A stretch of DNA of 64,000 nucleotides from Arthrobacter pascens (GCF_030815585.1 NZ_JAUSWY010000001.1:3534001-3598000); one strand, 5' to 3'. Shown: positions 1 through 9,606, numbered from the stretch's first letter. Translations and numbers: made by a program. The notes: generated by a model not told the origin, from the sequence alone.

Positions 1-29
1 CGCGAACGCCTAGTCACCGCGCCCGCACC

Positions 30-86
30 AAGTACGACGGCGGACGGTCACCTTCCAGAAGAAGGTGACCGTCCGCCGTCGTACTT
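30..86. repeat. Perfect 26-bp inverted repeat (long hairpin)
   Basis: Positions 30-55 are exactly complementary to 61-86, leaving a 5-base loop. It lies downstream of sucD, whose stop is at 157. A plus-strand reading frame may end with the TAG at 11-13, so this could be a bidirectional terminator between convergent genes. There is no T-run on either side, and 26 perfect pairs is long for a bacterial terminator. Confidence 0.7.
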
Positions 87-90
87 AACC

Positions 91-142
91 AAAACGCGGA
101 GCCACCTGGACCGTCCGGAGAGGACGGCAGGTGACCCCGCGC
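91..142 (-). terminator. Probable terminator of sucCD
   Basis: An imperfect GC-rich stem (about 95-142) lies just past the sucD stop. On the minus strand it is followed by TTTT. It reuses sequence related to the neighbouring perfect palindrome (GGTCACC, GGACGG). Confidence 0.55.
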
Positions 143-156
143 TGTACTTTTTGGTG

Positions 157-1059
157 CTAGAGCGTTGCGAAAACTTCGCGCAGCAGCTTGGCGGTCTCGG
201 ACGGCGTCTTGCCGACCTTCACGCCAGCAGCCTCAAGGGCTTCCTTCTTGGCCTGGGCGGTTCCGGCGGAACCGGAGACGATGGCGCCGGCGTGGCCCAT
301 GGTCTTGCCTTCGGGAGCGGTGAAGCCTGCAACGTAGCCAACAACCGGCTTGGTGACGTTGGCCTTGATGAACTCGGCCGCGCGCTCTTCAGCGTCGCCG
401 CCGATTTCGCCGATCATCACGATCGCCTTGGTTTCGGGGTCTGCCTCGAACGCAGCAAGGGCGTCGATGTGCGTGGTGCCGATGACGGGGTCGCCGCCGA
501 TGCCGATGGCGGTGGAGAAGCCAAGGTCGCGCAGTTCGTACATCATCTGGTAGGTCAGGGTTCCGGACTTGGAAACCAGGCCGATGGGGCCCTTGCCCGT
601 GATGTTCGCCGGGGTGATGCCCACCAGGGCCTCACCCGGGGTGATGATGCCGGGGCAGTTCGGGCCGATGATGCGGGTGACCTGGTTGCCGTCGGCGTCA
701 AGCTTGGACTGGGCCAGTGCCCAGAACTCGGCGGAATCCTGGACCGGAACGCCTTCGGTGATGACGACGACCAGACCGATACCGGCCTCGATGGCTTCAA
801 CGACGGCGTTCTTGGTGAAGGCCGGCGGGACGAAGACGATGGATACGTCAGCCCCGGTCTCTGCGATGGCTTCCTTAACGGTGCCGAAGACAGTGATTTC
901 GTTCTCGCCGTGCAGGACCGTGGTGCCGGCCTTGCGGGCGTTGACGCCGCCAACAATGTTGGTGCCGGCCTTCAGCATGAGGGCCGTGTGCTTGGTGCCT
1001 TCGCCGCCGGTGATGCCCTGGACGATGACCTTGGAGTCCTTGTTCAGATAGATAGACAT
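157..1059 (-). CDS. sucD: Succinyl-CoA ligase (ADP-forming) subunit alpha
   Basis: This is the 300-residue alpha subunit of succinyl-CoA synthetase, which with SucB/SucC interconverts succinyl-CoA and succinate with substrate-level ATP formation in the TCA cycle. The N-terminal CoA-binding Rossmann segment carries [11 protein letters not shown] (14-24), followed by [12 protein letters not shown] (132-143). His256 in [10 protein letters not shown] is the phosphorylated histidine. Length and motifs match the family throughout. It follows sucC by 11 bases on the same strand, so the two are co-transcribed, and two hairpins lie beyond the stop. Function is certain from family knowledge. Confidence 0.98.
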   Translation of the reverse strand: MSIYLNKDSKVIVQGITGGEGTKHTALMLKAGTNIVGGVNARKAGTTVLHGENEITVFGTVKEAIAETGADVSIVFVPPAFTKNAVVEAIEAGIGLVVVITEGVPVQDSAEFWALAQSKLDADGNQVTRIIGPNCPGIITPGEALVGITPANITGKGPIGLVSKSGTLTYQMMYELRDLGFSTAIGIGGDPVIGTTHIDALAAFEADPETKAIVMIGEIGGDAEERAAEFIKANVTKPVVGYVAGFTAPEGKTMGHAGAIVSGSAGTAQAKKEALEAAGVKVGKTPSETAKLLREVFATL

Positions 1060-1070
1060 GGTGCGTCCCT

Positions 1071-2240
1071 TTACTTAGCTGCGTTGGCGAGCTCGGCGGC
1101 CTTGTCGGCGCCCTCGTCCATGGTGGCGGCCAGGGTAACCAGCGGGTGGTTGGCCTCGGCCAGGATGCGGCGGCCTTCCTCAACGTTGTTGCCGTCGAGG
1201 CGGACTACCAGCGGCTTGTTCGCGGAGTGGCCGAGCTCGGCAAGTGCACCAACGATGCCCTTGGCGACGGCGTCACATGCGGTGATGCCACCGAAGACGT
1301 TCACGAACACGGATCTGACCTGCTCGTCGCCCAGGATGACGTCAAGGCCTGCAGCCATGACCTCAGCGGATGCTCCGCCGCCGATGTCCAGGAAGTTGGC
1401 GGGCTTGACGTTGCCGTGGTTCTCACCGGCGTAGGCAACAACGTCCAGCGTGGACATGACCAGGCCGGCGCCGTTGCCGATGATGCCCACTTCGCCGTCC
1501 AGCTTGACGTAGTTGAGGTCCTGGGCCTTGGCCTTGGCCTCCAGCGGGTCAGCAGCGTCCTTGTCTTCCAGGAGTGCGTGCTTGGCGTGGCGGAAGTCGG
1601 CGTTCTCATCCAGCGAGACCTTGCCGTCAAGGGCCACGATCTCGCCCGCGCCGGTCTTTACCAGCGGGTTGACCTCAACAAGGGTGGCGTCTTCCTTCTT
1701 GAAGACGTCCCAGAGCTTGAGGATTACGCTGGCGACCTTGCCGCGCAGTTCCTCAGCAAAGCCTGCGGCTGCGACGATTTCGTCAGCTTTGGCCTGATCG
1801 ATGCCGACGGCCGGATCGATGGCGATCTTGGCCAGCGCTTCGGGGCGTTCGACGGCGAGCTGCTCGATTTCCATGCCGCCTTCAACCGAGCACATGGCCA
1901 GGTAGTTGCGGTTGGCCCGGTCCAGCAGGACAGAGAAGTAGTATTCCTCAGCGATGTCAGCACCCTGGGCGATCATCACCTTGTTGACGGTGTGGCCCTT
2001 GATGTCCATGCCCAGGATGTTGGTGGAATGCTCAAGTGCCTCATCGGCGGTCTTGGCAACCTTCACGCCGCCGGCCTTACCGCGGCCACCGGCCTTAACT
2101 TGGGCCTTTACGACAGTTACGCCGCCGATCTTCTCGGCTGCTGCCTTTGCTTCTTCTGGGGTATACGCCACGATGCCAGCAAGCACGGGTACACCGTGCG
2201 CCTCGAACATATCGCGCGCCTGGTATTCAAACAGGTCCAC
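1071..2240 (-). CDS. sucC: Succinyl-CoA ligase (ADP-forming) subunit beta
   Basis: The 389-residue beta subunit carries the ATP-grasp nucleotide-binding fold and the succinate site. It begins [19 protein letters not shown], typical of SucC. The ATP-grasp segment includes the [18 protein letters not shown] metal/nucleotide motif, and the C-terminal CoA-ligase domain carries [17 protein letters not shown]. It is the first gene of the sucCD operon. About 220 bases upstream are free of genes and must hold the promoter. Full length, with no anomalies. Confidence 0.98.
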   Translation of the reverse strand: MDLFEYQARDMFEAHGVPVLAGIVAYTPEEAKAAAEKIGGVTVVKAQVKAGGRGKAGGVKVAKTADEALEHSTNILGMDIKGHTVNKVMIAQGADIAEEYYFSVLLDRANRNYLAMCSVEGGMEIEQLAVERPEALAKIAIDPAVGIDQAKADEIVAAAGFAEELRGKVASVILKLWDVFKKEDATLVEVNPLVKTGAGEIVALDGKVSLDENADFRHAKHALLEDKDAADPLEAKAKAQDLNYVKLDGEVGIIGNGAGLVMSTLDVVAYAGENHGNVKPANFLDIGGGASAEVMAAGLDVILGDEQVRSVFVNVFGGITACDAVAKGIVGALAELGHSANKPLVVRLDGNNVEEGRRILAEANHPLVTLAATMDEGADKAAELANAAK

Positions 2241-2448
2241 GGTTTAGTGTCCTTCTACGTCGAAGTAGTTTCTGTACAGTCGGACACCATCGGAGACGAT
2301 GACCGGGCTGCGGATTGCAGGCGCCTGCGACTGGTTGGAAACGAGCCACGCGGCGCACTGCTCCTCTGGGAACTCTAGTCCTTTCTGGGGACCGGCCCGT
2401 CCCAGAGTACCGCTTATGTGAGTAAGGACACTATTCTATGAAGCGTAG

Positions 2449-2474
2449 AAAAACCGCGGAATTACGGGGTTTTT
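2449..2474 (-). terminator. Possible terminator overlapping the lipoprotein stop codon
   Basis: AAAAACC (2449-2455) pairs with GGTTTTT (2468-2474) around a short GC-containing loop and ends in a T-run on the minus strand. It overlaps the stop codon of the lipoprotein gene at 2462-2464. The stem is weak, so the call is tentative. Confidence 0.35.
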
Positions 2475-3169
2475 GACGCTTGGGACGGTACCGGGGACGC
2501 CGTTTCGGGGGCCTTGGAAATAAGTTCGTAGCGTTCCCGTGCAACAAAGAATGCGACGCCGCCGGACACGTTTCCGCACGCCACCCCGCCGTTGTAGGCC
2601 GAGCAGCGCAGCCCGTTCCGTTCGATGTTCTGGCCCTCGGCGAGCACCGGCAGTTGGGTGAGGGGACCGGTCTTGCTCCCCTTGGGGCCGTATGCTGCCT
2701 CCATTTGTGTGACGCCGGAACGACATTCGCCGTACTTCGCGGATTCCGGCGTCAGCAGGGCGGTCCCGCCCAGGTAGCCCAGTCCGGTGCCGGCACAGTC
2801 GTCCTTGACGTCGGTTGCCGCGGGTTTGGCGTAGGTGGCCAGTTCGCAGTGCGCAACGGGGATGGTGGCCAGCCTGTTGTTGGCACTGTCGCTGAAGCTG
2901 TTCTCCTCATACGGGAGGTTGAGGTGTTCCCCACGGGCCGACGTCAGGGAACAGGCCACGTTGCGGTCCTCGGTGATGAAAGAGAGGATGTCCTCCCCCT
3001 GCGAGAAGCCTTTGGGGTCAACCAGTGGCGCCTGTTGGAGTTGTTCCAGCGCGGGCAGCGGCGGCGGCGGCACGTAGCCGGGGTCCTTGGTGGTGACGGT
3101 GCAGGCCGTGGCCGTCAGCAGCAAGAGGGCGGCCAGGATCCCCAATACAGTCCGTAGCATGGGCTCCAT
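2462..3169 (-). CDS. Predicted secreted lipoprotein of unknown function
   Basis: The protein has 235 residues and a clear lipoprotein signal peptide: MEPMLRTV, a leucine/alanine-rich core (8-18) and the lipobox LTATAC with the lipidated cysteine at 23. A proline-rich stretch (VPPPPLP, about 33-39) follows, then a roughly 180-residue extracytoplasmic domain with several cysteines that could form disulfides (for example VACSL, AHCEL, DDCAG, GECRS, LRCSA, VACGN). I do not recognise the family. It is anchored outside the membrane by inference. Start codons at 3169 and 3160 are both possible; neither has a strong ribosome-binding site. It stands alone between the sucCD promoter region and a same-strand glycosyltransferase. 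Confidence 0.8.
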   Translation of the reverse strand: MEPMLRTVLGILAALLLLTATACTVTTKDPGYVPPPPLPALEQLQQAPLVDPKGFSQGEDILSFITEDRNVACSLTSARGEHLNLPYEENSFSDSANNRLATIPVAHCELATYAKPAATDVKDDCAGTGLGYLGGTALLTPESAKYGECRSGVTQMEAAYGPKGSKTGPLTQLPVLAEGQNIERNGLRCSAYNGGVACGNVSGGVAFFVARERYELISKAPETASPVPSQASKTP

Positions 3170-3189
3170 TATGCGCCATGCTGGGCATG

Positions 3190-4488
3190 TCAGGCCGTGG
3201 CGGGACGGCGGGCACCTTCGACGACGGCAGCGGACGCCTCGGCCGGATCCTCCGAATTGAACTGCTCACGCATCTGCAGTGCCCGATTTTTCCAGCCGGG
3301 ATCCGTCAGGACGGCAGTGACAGCTTTGGCAAGGTCGCGGGGCTTGGGCGACTCCGTCCCCAGGCTGATGCCGACGCCGGCGTATTCCACCCTGGCGTTG
3401 ACGTCGCTTTTCCCTTCGTTGATGCCGGAGACCACCAGGGGAACACCCTTGGACAGGCTGAGCAGGACGCCGCCAAAACCGCCGTTGCTGATAAACACAT
3501 CGGTAAATTCGAAGACTTTGGCAAAGTCCACGTAGTCCTTCACAACAATGTTGGGCTGCGGGTAGCGCGCTTTCAGGGCCTCAGTTCCACGGCCGCCTGT
3601 GGCAACGATCACCAGTGCGTCCATATCCTTCACCGCTTCCAAGGCTGGGACGATGAGTTTGTTCTGGTCCAGGTTATCCACGGTTCCCTGCGTCACCAGC
3701 AGGGTGGTGGGATGGGCCGGCCATTCATCGTCACGGTCGGCCGCCGGACCTTCTTCCACGCTGGGCCGGTAGGGCAGGAGCGCGCCGACGTAATGGACTT
3801 TGGGGTTCACGTTCCGGCGGGGGAAATCGAAGGACTCCGGACCGGTCTGGATGACGGCCTCCGAACAGCGGTAGGGCTCATCTGTGAGGCGTCCACGGCG
3901 GGGCACTTCCTGTCCGTAAGTGGCGTGCTGCCGCCGGTAGCTCTGGTTGGCAGGGTTGAGAATAACCTTGTCCGACAGTAGCCCGGCTGCAGCCTGGACC
4001 ACCTTTTCCAGCGGATTCCGGGGTGGTTTGAAGCCGAAAAAGAGCGGCGGCACCAACGGATCGCTTTCCATGTTCGGGATCGCCACAAAGTTCACCAAGG
4101 CTTTGCCCATCAAGTGGGAAACGAGCCGGTGAATGAACATGGAGCTGTCCACCACCGCCACGTCGAAGGGAAAATCCTCGTGCAACTCCCGGATGTCCTC
4201 GAAAAAATTGCTCACGTTGCTGGCAAAGATCTTTTCGCCGTCGAACCCAATCGCCCGGGGCCCCTTGAGCTTTGCCCGTTCCGGGTAAAGCTCGTTCAGG
4301 TTGTCCGCCCGGTGCTCCACCGCGCGGCGGAAAGGGAAGAGCGGAATGCCCATGTTCTGGAGTTTGTCCTGGTAAACCGGGCCGGTGTACCAGGCGACGT
4401 CATGGCCGCGGTCCTTGAGCCGCATCGCGACACCCGTCATGGGATTGAAATGGCCGTCGATGGCCTGGCTGGCGAACAGGATCTTCAC
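3190..4488 (-). CDS. GT1-type (UGT/MGT-like) glycosyltransferase
   Basis: This 432-residue protein has the two-domain GT-B layout of UDP-glucuronosyl/glucosyltransferase-like enzymes. The N-terminal acceptor domain begins MKILFASQAIDGHFNP, whose GHFNP is the usual loop. The C-terminal donor domain includes TTLLVTQGTVDN and ISNGGFGGVLLSLSKGVP (about 340-357). The usual donor-site histidine of the HGG motif is replaced by Asn (SNGG), and the common DQ is absent (GINEGKSDVNARV). It probably glycosylates a small hydrophobic acceptor or toxin, but acceptor and sugar cannot be read from sequence. It is a lone gene, 20 bases from the lipoprotein start. Confidence 0.88.
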   Translation of the reverse strand: MKILFASQAIDGHFNPMTGVAMRLKDRGHDVAWYTGPVYQDKLQNMGIPLFPFRRAVEHRADNLNELYPERAKLKGPRAIGFDGEKIFASNVSNFFEDIRELHEDFPFDVAVVDSSMFIHRLVSHLMGKALVNFVAIPNMESDPLVPPLFFGFKPPRNPLEKVVQAAAGLLSDKVILNPANQSYRRQHATYGQEVPRRGRLTDEPYRCSEAVIQTGPESFDFPRRNVNPKVHYVGALLPYRPSVEEGPAADRDDEWPAHPTTLLVTQGTVDNLDQNKLIVPALEAVKDMDALVIVATGGRGTEALKARYPQPNIVVKDYVDFAKVFEFTDVFISNGGFGGVLLSLSKGVPLVVSGINEGKSDVNARVEYAGVGISLGTESPKPRDLAKAVTAVLTDPGWKNRALQMREQFNSEDPAEASAAVVEGARRPATA

Positions 4489-4602
4489 GGTAGTGCCCCG
4501 AATCTGCCGTACGGAATTCGCCCAACCCCTAGCGGTTCAGTGGCTACCGGCGCGTTCCTGAACTGTATGACAGACGTACTCCTTGGACAAGGGCAAGCCG
4601 GC

Positions 4603-7161
4603 CTAGGCGTCGAGCTTGGTCAGTGGCGCATACCGAAGCAGGAGCCGCTTCTCCCCTACATCGAATTTGACCTTCGCCACGGTCTTATCCCCGGCGCCTT
4701 CCAGGGCCAGAACCGTGCCGTTGCCGAAGCTGGTGTGGTTGACCTTGTCCCCCACGCTGACGGCAACAATTTCCTTCTGCGGCTGGACCCGGCTTTTGGC
4801 AATGGCGGCCGGAACATCAGAATTGAAGCCGGCGCTGGAATCTGCAGCCGCCCCCCGGGCCGTCCCAGCGCCCCAGAAGGACCCGCCATAGCGGCTGGAA
4901 CCGATGGGCGCGCCGCTGCCCCAGCCGCCGGACTGCCTGCTGGAACCCTCGCGTTTCCATTCCACCAGCTCGGATGGAATCTCTTCCAAGAACTGGCTGG
5001 CGGGGTTGTACTGGCTCTGGCCCCACATGCTGCGGACCTCGGAGCGGGTGACGTACAGCCGCTTGCGGGCGCGGGTCAGGCCCACGTAGGCGAGCCGGCG
5101 TTCCTCCGCAAGCTCCTTGGGATCCGTCGCAGACCGTTGATGCGGGAACAGCCCATGTTCCATTCCGGTCAGGAACACCACCGGGAACTCCAACCCCTTG
5201 GCGGTATGGAGGGTCATCAGCGTCACCACACCCAAGCGCTTGGCTTCAGCCACGGCAGCGTCGATGTCAGCTCCCGGGGCGTCCGGAATCTGGTCGGCAT
5301 CGGCCACCAGGGACACCTGCTCCAGGAAAGCGCCCAGGGAACCTTCGGGATTCTCCTGTTCGTATTCACGCACGACGGCGACGAGTTCCGCCAGGTTCTC
5401 CACCCGGGACTCGTCCTGCGGATCAGTGCTGGAACGCAGCCCGGCAAGATACCCGGTCTGTTCGAGCACCGCTTCAAGGGCAGCGGCGGCGCCGGAGCCG
5501 GAGGCCACCTCGGCCAGGTCATCGAGGAGTTTCACGAAACCCAGGACGGCGTTGACGGAGCGGGTGGCCATGCCCGGCGCTTCCTCGGCCCGCCGGGCCG
5601 CTGCCATAAAGGACATGCGCTCACGCTGGGCGAGCGCGGCCACGGCTCCCTCGGCGCGGTCACCGATTCCGCGCTTGGGTTCGTTGAGCACCCGGCGCAG
5701 GTTGACGTCGTCGTCAGGGTTGACCAGAACGCGGAGATACGCGAGGGCGTCCTTGATTTCCTTGCGCTCGTAGAAGCGGGTGCCGCCCACTACTTTGTAG
5801 GGCAGGCCAACGCGGACCAGCACGTCCTCAATGGAACGGGACTGCGCGTTGGTGCGGTAGAAGATGGCCACGTCGCCGGGGCGGAGGTTGTCTTCGTCCT
5901 GGAGCCGGTCTATTTCCTTGGCGATGAACTGGGCTTCGTCGTGTTCGTTTTCGCCCACGTAGCCGATGATCTTGTGGCCTTCGCCCTCTGCCGTCCACAG
6001 TCTTTTTTCTGGACGGTTGGGGTTGCGCGAGATCACTGAGTTGGCGGCGCTCAGGATGTTCTGGGTGGAGCGGTAGTTTTGTTCCAACTTGATGGTGCGG
6101 GCGTCCGGGTAATCGTTCCCGAACTCCACGATGTTGCGGATGTCGGCGCCGCGGAAGGCATAGATGGACTGGTCGGAATCGCCCACTACGGTGAGCTCGG
6201 ACGCTCCGGGTCCCTCGCCCACGATTTCACGCACCAGCGCGTACTGGGCGTGGTTGGTGTCCTGGTATTCGTCCACGAGGACGTGCCGGAACCTCCGACG
6301 GTAGGAATCGGCGAGCGCTGGGAAGGCGCGGAACATGTAGACGGTCTCAGCGATGAGGTCGTCGAAGTCCATGGCGTTGGCTTGGCGCAGCCTTTGCGTG
6401 TAGCCCTTGAAGACCTCCGCCACGGCGGACTCGAAGGGATCGTTATGGTTGGCGGCCGACGAGTAGGAATCGGCATCGATGAGTTCGTTCTTAAGCGCCG
6501 AGATCTTGTGCTGGATGGCCTTGGGCGCGAACCGCTTGGGATCCAGGTCCAGGCTCTTGGACACCTGCGTGACGAGCCGCAGCGAGTCGGCGGAGTCGTA
6601 GATGGAGAAGTTGGACTTCAGGCCGACGTTGGCCGCTTCCTGCCGAAGGATGCGCACGCAGGACGAGTGGAAGGTGGAGATCCACATGATCTTCGCGCGG
6701 CCGCCCACCAGGGCCTGGATGCGCTCCCGCATTTCCGCAGCTGCCTTGTTGGTGAAGGTGATGGCGAGGATCTCGCCATGGTGGGCGCGGCCGGTTGCGA
6801 TGAGGTAGGCGATCCTGTTGCTGAGCACCCTGGTTTTGCCTGAGCCGGCACCGGCCACGATCAGCAGAGCACTGCCTGCATGCTTGACCGCCTCCTCCTG
6901 CTGCGGATTCAGGCCCTGAAGCAGTTGCGCGGCGTCTGGCCGGTGGTGTGCCTTGCGGTCAGCGTCCTGGGCCCCGCGCTGCTGGCTGCCAGCCTGCTGA
7001 GTATTCGCCCAGCCGACGGCATTTTCGGCTCCGCGCCCCGGCCCGCCACCGCCGATTCCCTCGGCCGCGGCAAGGCCTTCGGCGCGCGACTTGGTGCGGG
7101 CGGCGGCTTTGGGGGCGGCCTTGAACGGTCCGTCAGAGTACGGGTCAAACAACATATCCAT
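4603..7161 (-). CDS. pcrA: ATP-dependent DNA helicase PcrA/UvrD
   Basis: This is a superfamily 1A helicase of about 852 residues that unwinds DNA 3'-5' in nucleotide excision and mismatch repair and displaces recombination proteins. It shows Walker A (GAGSGKTRVLSNRIAYL), motif Ia/Ib (ITFTNKAAAEMRER), DEYQDTNHAQ, a GDSDQSIYAFRGAD motif III, NYRS, and HTAKGLEFPVVFLTGMEHG near the C-terminus. A Tudor-like C-terminal domain (VSVGDKVNHTSFGNGTVL) is typical of PcrA and contacts RNA polymerase in homologs. I place the start at the ATG at 7161 (MDMLFDPYSDGPF), the usual actinobacterial N-terminus; a GTG at 7194 would add 11 residues. The roughly 80-residue lead before Walker A is low-complexity. Confidence 0.96.
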   Translation of the reverse strand: MDMLFDPYSDGPFKAAPKAAARTKSRAEGLAAAEGIGGGGPGRGAENAVGWANTQQAGSQQRGAQDADRKAHHRPDAAQLLQGLNPQQEEAVKHAGSALLIVAGAGSGKTRVLSNRIAYLIATGRAHHGEILAITFTNKAAAEMRERIQALVGGRAKIMWISTFHSSCVRILRQEAANVGLKSNFSIYDSADSLRLVTQVSKSLDLDPKRFAPKAIQHKISALKNELIDADSYSSAANHNDPFESAVAEVFKGYTQRLRQANAMDFDDLIAETVYMFRAFPALADSYRRRFRHVLVDEYQDTNHAQYALVREIVGEGPGASELTVVGDSDQSIYAFRGADIRNIVEFGNDYPDARTIKLEQNYRSTQNILSAANSVISRNPNRPEKRLWTAEGEGHKIIGYVGENEHDEAQFIAKEIDRLQDEDNLRPGDVAIFYRTNAQSRSIEDVLVRVGLPYKVVGGTRFYERKEIKDALAYLRVLVNPDDDVNLRRVLNEPKRGIGDRAEGAVAALAQRERMSFMAAARRAEEAPGMATRSVNAVLGFVKLLDDLAEVASGSGAAAALEAVLEQTGYLAGLRSSTDPQDESRVENLAELVAVVREYEQENPEGSLGAFLEQVSLVADADQIPDAPGADIDAAVAEAKRLGVVTLMTLHTAKGLEFPVVFLTGMEHGLFPHQRSATDPKELAEERRLAYVGLTRARKRLYVTRSEVRSMWGQSQYNPASQFLEEIPSELVEWKREGSSRQSGGWGSGAPIGSSRYGGSFWGAGTARGAAADSSAGFNSDVPAAIAKSRVQPQKEIVAVSVGDKVNHTSFGNGTVLALEGAGDKTVAKVKFDVGEKRLLLRYAPLTKLDA

Positions 7162-7258
7162 GGTGCCTACAAGTCTAGGCGGTGGGGCCGACACTCACTT
7201 CCAGCCTGTGGATTACGCAGCCCGGTTAACCGTTCCCCCCGGGTCATAGGTCCGGGGC

Positions 7259-8089
7259 TCAGGCAACCGAGCCGGACTCAAGGGCGGCACGCAACTCCCG
7301 TACCGCCGTCGTGCCTCCTGCCATGAACCACTCCAGTCCGTTGACCCGGACAGTATCCGTGGCGCCGCCCGCGGCGCAGACAATCGCTTTGCCGGGCAGC
7401 CAGTCCCACTCGGGGCAGCTGTGCTGGAACCAGCAGCCCAGCTGGCCGTCTGCCACGCGGCCAAGGTCGCAGGATCCGGAACCGAGCATCCGCAGTGCTG
7501 CTGCCGATGTGGCGGCGGCGTGCCACGGCATGGCGCAGAGGGGATCAGCCAGCCAGGTCGGGTGGATATAGGTAGCCGCGCCGATTTCCGCCACCGCCGC
7601 ACTGTTGCGGGCGCCGCCGTCGTCGTGGAAAACGGTCAGGGGTTCGCCGTTCAGCGTTGCCGGCTGGACGGCGCCGCCCAGCCAGAGTTTGTCCTCCTCG
7701 GGCTGGAAGATTGCCCCGAGCAGCACATCGGAAGAGTCCTTGAGGGCAATGGCCGAGCACCAGTAAGTGGAGCCGTGCAGGAAGTTGTAGGTGCCGTCCA
7801 CGGGATCGATGACCCATGTCCGACCGCTGCGTCCTTGGACCGACGTGCCCTCTTCGCCCAGGATCCCGTCCTCCGGCCGGCAGCGCTGCAGCTGCTCCAG
7901 CACGTAAGCTTCCGCGGCGTGGTCCGCCGCCGTCACCACATCCGAAACGGACGTTTTCTGTTGCGACTGCAGTCCCGCCATCCGCATCAGGAGCGCCAGC
8001 TGTCCGGCCTCCCGGACCAGGGCGGACGCCAGCTGGTAGTCGTCCAGTGAGGAGTCGAGTTCAACAGCGCTGTGCCGGCCAATGGTCAT
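7259..8089 (-). CDS. Inositol monophosphatase family protein
   Basis: The protein has 276 residues of the Mg-dependent IMPase/FBPase/CysQ phosphatase fold. The metal-binding motif WVIDPVDGTYNFLHG (about 92-106) is intact, the upstream acidic pair EEG (GILGEEG) is present, and EWDWLPGKAIV supplies the C-terminal WD motif. Family members dephosphorylate inositol phosphate, histidinol phosphate or PAP, and the sequence does not tell which. A hisN-type histidinol-phosphatase role is one option, common in actinobacteria, but no his genes are nearby. The gene is divergent from the membrane protein at 8122. Confidence 0.92.
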   Translation of the reverse strand: MTIGRHSAVELDSSLDDYQLASALVREAGQLALLMRMAGLQSQQKTSVSDVVTAADHAAEAYVLEQLQRCRPEDGILGEEGTSVQGRSGRTWVIDPVDGTYNFLHGSTYWCSAIALKDSSDVLLGAIFQPEEDKLWLGGAVQPATLNGEPLTVFHDDGGARNSAAVAEIGAATYIHPTWLADPLCAMPWHAAATSAAALRMLGSGSCDLGRVADGQLGCWFQHSCPEWDWLPGKAIVCAAGGATDTVRVNGLEWFMAGGTTAVRELRAALESGSVA

Positions 8090-8121
8090 GGCTTCAGTTT
8101 ATGGGGCGGGATAATGGTGCC

Positions 8122-8781
8122 ATGGCCAAAACACCAGCGCAGCGGATCAAAAAGCACGGCTCCAAGGCGGCTGTTCCGCAGCACCATCTTCCGCCGGTGA
8201 TCAATCCCACCACAGCCCGTTCGCCGCAGAAGGCGCAGAGCAACAGCAACCTCATTCTCATCGCCGGTGTGGTGGCCAGCCTGTTCCTGTTCTGGTACGT
8301 CCATCTGCTGACGCTGGAACAGCTCACGCAGCTGTCCGGCGGCCTGGCAATGCCCGACTCGCTGGTGGGCGGGTTCGACCCCGCCTATATTGACCAGTTG
8401 CGCGCCTCCATGGACGACGACGCCCGTGGCCAGCTCAACTTCGTCCACAAGACGGCCGGAACCCTGTTCCCGCTCATCTTCGGCTTCACCTGGCTGCTCT
8501 TAATTGGCACCAACGTTGCCCGGAAGCAGCTCCGGTGGATTCTCTGGGCAGTACCGCTGCTGTTTGTGGTGGTCCGGTTGTGGGGCAACGTCACCATAGA
8601 CTCGGTGTTGGGTTCGGAAGCGGCCGACGCCGGCCAGACCGCCTTGGCATCCGGGCTCACTGTTGCCGGCTGGGTCCTGTTGGTCCTTAGCCTGCTGGCC
8701 GGGGCGGCAGCGGTGTTTCTGGGGAAGACGCATCCGCGGAAACCCCGCGGACCGGAAGCAGTTACGCCGCCGCAGTCGTAG
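8122..8781 (+). CDS. Predicted four-span membrane protein of unknown function
   Basis: The protein has 219 residues starting at the ATG at 8122 (MAKTPAQRIKKHGSKA). A basic, proline-containing cytoplasmic head of about 45 residues precedes a first membrane segment (LILIAGVVASLFLFWYVHLL). A roughly 60-residue loop and then three more hydrophobic segments follow (LIFGFTWLLLIGTNV, ILWAVPLLFVVVRLW, VAGWVLLVLSLLAGAAAVF). The C-terminus is short and basic. I do not recognise a domain. Its stop overlaps the convergent DUF998 gene by 20 bases. Confidence 0.75.
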   Translation: MAKTPAQRIKKHGSKAAVPQHHLPPVINPTTARSPQKAQSNSNLILIAGVVASLFLFWYVHLLTLEQLTQLSGGLAMPDSLVGGFDPAYIDQLRASMDDDARGQLNFVHKTAGTLFPLIFGFTWLLLIGTNVARKQLRWILWAVPLLFVVVRLWGNVTIDSVLGSEAADAGQTALASGLTVAGWVLLVLSLLAGAAAVFLGKTHPRKPRGPEAVTPPQS

Positions 8782-9523
8782 CGCGCAGTTCCTTCCGGTG
8801 CCGGTGCACCCGCTGTGCAATAACCAGCCCGGCGGACGCCACACCCACGGTAACCGGATAGCCCATCAGGCGTTCCAGCGTGCCGGGTTCCGGGACGTCC
8901 ATCTGGGTCAGGCCGGCGGTAACCAGCGCGGCGAGCGATGCCACCCCGCACGCCAGGACGAACCATCCCAGCGGCGTCTGGTCAAGCCACAGAATGCCCA
9001 GAACCAGGACTGCCAGTGACCCGGCAATGAAGTACATCAGCGCGCCGGCAAAATGCCAGAAGGAGCCCAGGTCCTCCGGAACCAGGCCCACGATCATGGT
9101 GCCGGCACCGGCTGTACCGGTCAGCGCGCGCACGCCGAGAGCCGCCAGCCAGGGCTTCCTGCGGCGGCCGGGTTGCACGCTGGCACCGGCCCTCGCGGCG
9201 ACGCACAGCAGCCCTGAGCCTAGGAGCAGCGCCCCCAGGAGCATTCCGAGGCCCTGCACTACAAACGAGGCATTCATCAGCCAGTGCAACGGAGAACAGA
9301 CATCCCGGCCGTCGTAGATCCCGCACTGGACCGCCCCCAGGTCGCTGATGTAGCCCGTCCGTCGGTCATAGGGCAGCGGTCCCGCCCAGGCACGGATCAC
9401 TGCCGCTTCCGCAGCAAAGTACTGCAGGACGCTCAAGACGGACCACGCGCCGATGTACTGCCGTGTGGAGGTTGTATCCGGGATATGGGCCACCGCGGGA
9501 GCGGACATGGGGGCTGATCTCAT
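8762..9523 (-). CDS. DUF998-family integral membrane protein
   Basis: The protein has 253 residues and about six membrane segments. The layout matches DUF998: an N-terminal segment ending before YDRRTGYISDLGAVQCGIYDGRDVCSPLHWLMNASFVVQGLGM, where the conserved ISDLG and the C...CSP..WLMN pattern lies in the first extracytoplasmic loop, then paired helices with GTGMIVGLVPED-like spacing. Biochemical function in the family is unknown. Start at 9523 is preferred for length; an internal ATG six codons in is possible. It is convergent with the gene at 8122 and adjoins the tRNA promoter region. Confidence 0.8.
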   Translation of the reverse strand: MRSAPMSAPAVAHIPDTTSTRQYIGAWSVLSVLQYFAAEAAVIRAWAGPLPYDRRTGYISDLGAVQCGIYDGRDVCSPLHWLMNASFVVQGLGMLLGALLLGSGLLCVAARAGASVQPGRRRKPWLAALGVRALTGTAGAGTMIVGLVPEDLGSFWHFAGALMYFIAGSLAVLVLGILWLDQTPLGWFVLACGVASLAALVTAGLTQMDVPEPGTLERLMGYPVTVGVASAGLVIAQRVHRHRKELRATTAAA

Positions 9524-9606
9524 GCCAAGAGCGTAGTACGGGCTCCCACCTTGTATGCTTGTATCCGTGTCCGGACGGACCGGCCCTGCCGGAACAGCGG
9601 ATACGC

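Noticed and set aside
4114..6039. 641-codon open frame opposite pcrA and the glycosyltransferase
   Set aside because: It spans two opposite-strand genes and their gap and has no recognisable domain; typical of antisense frames in GC-rich genomes.
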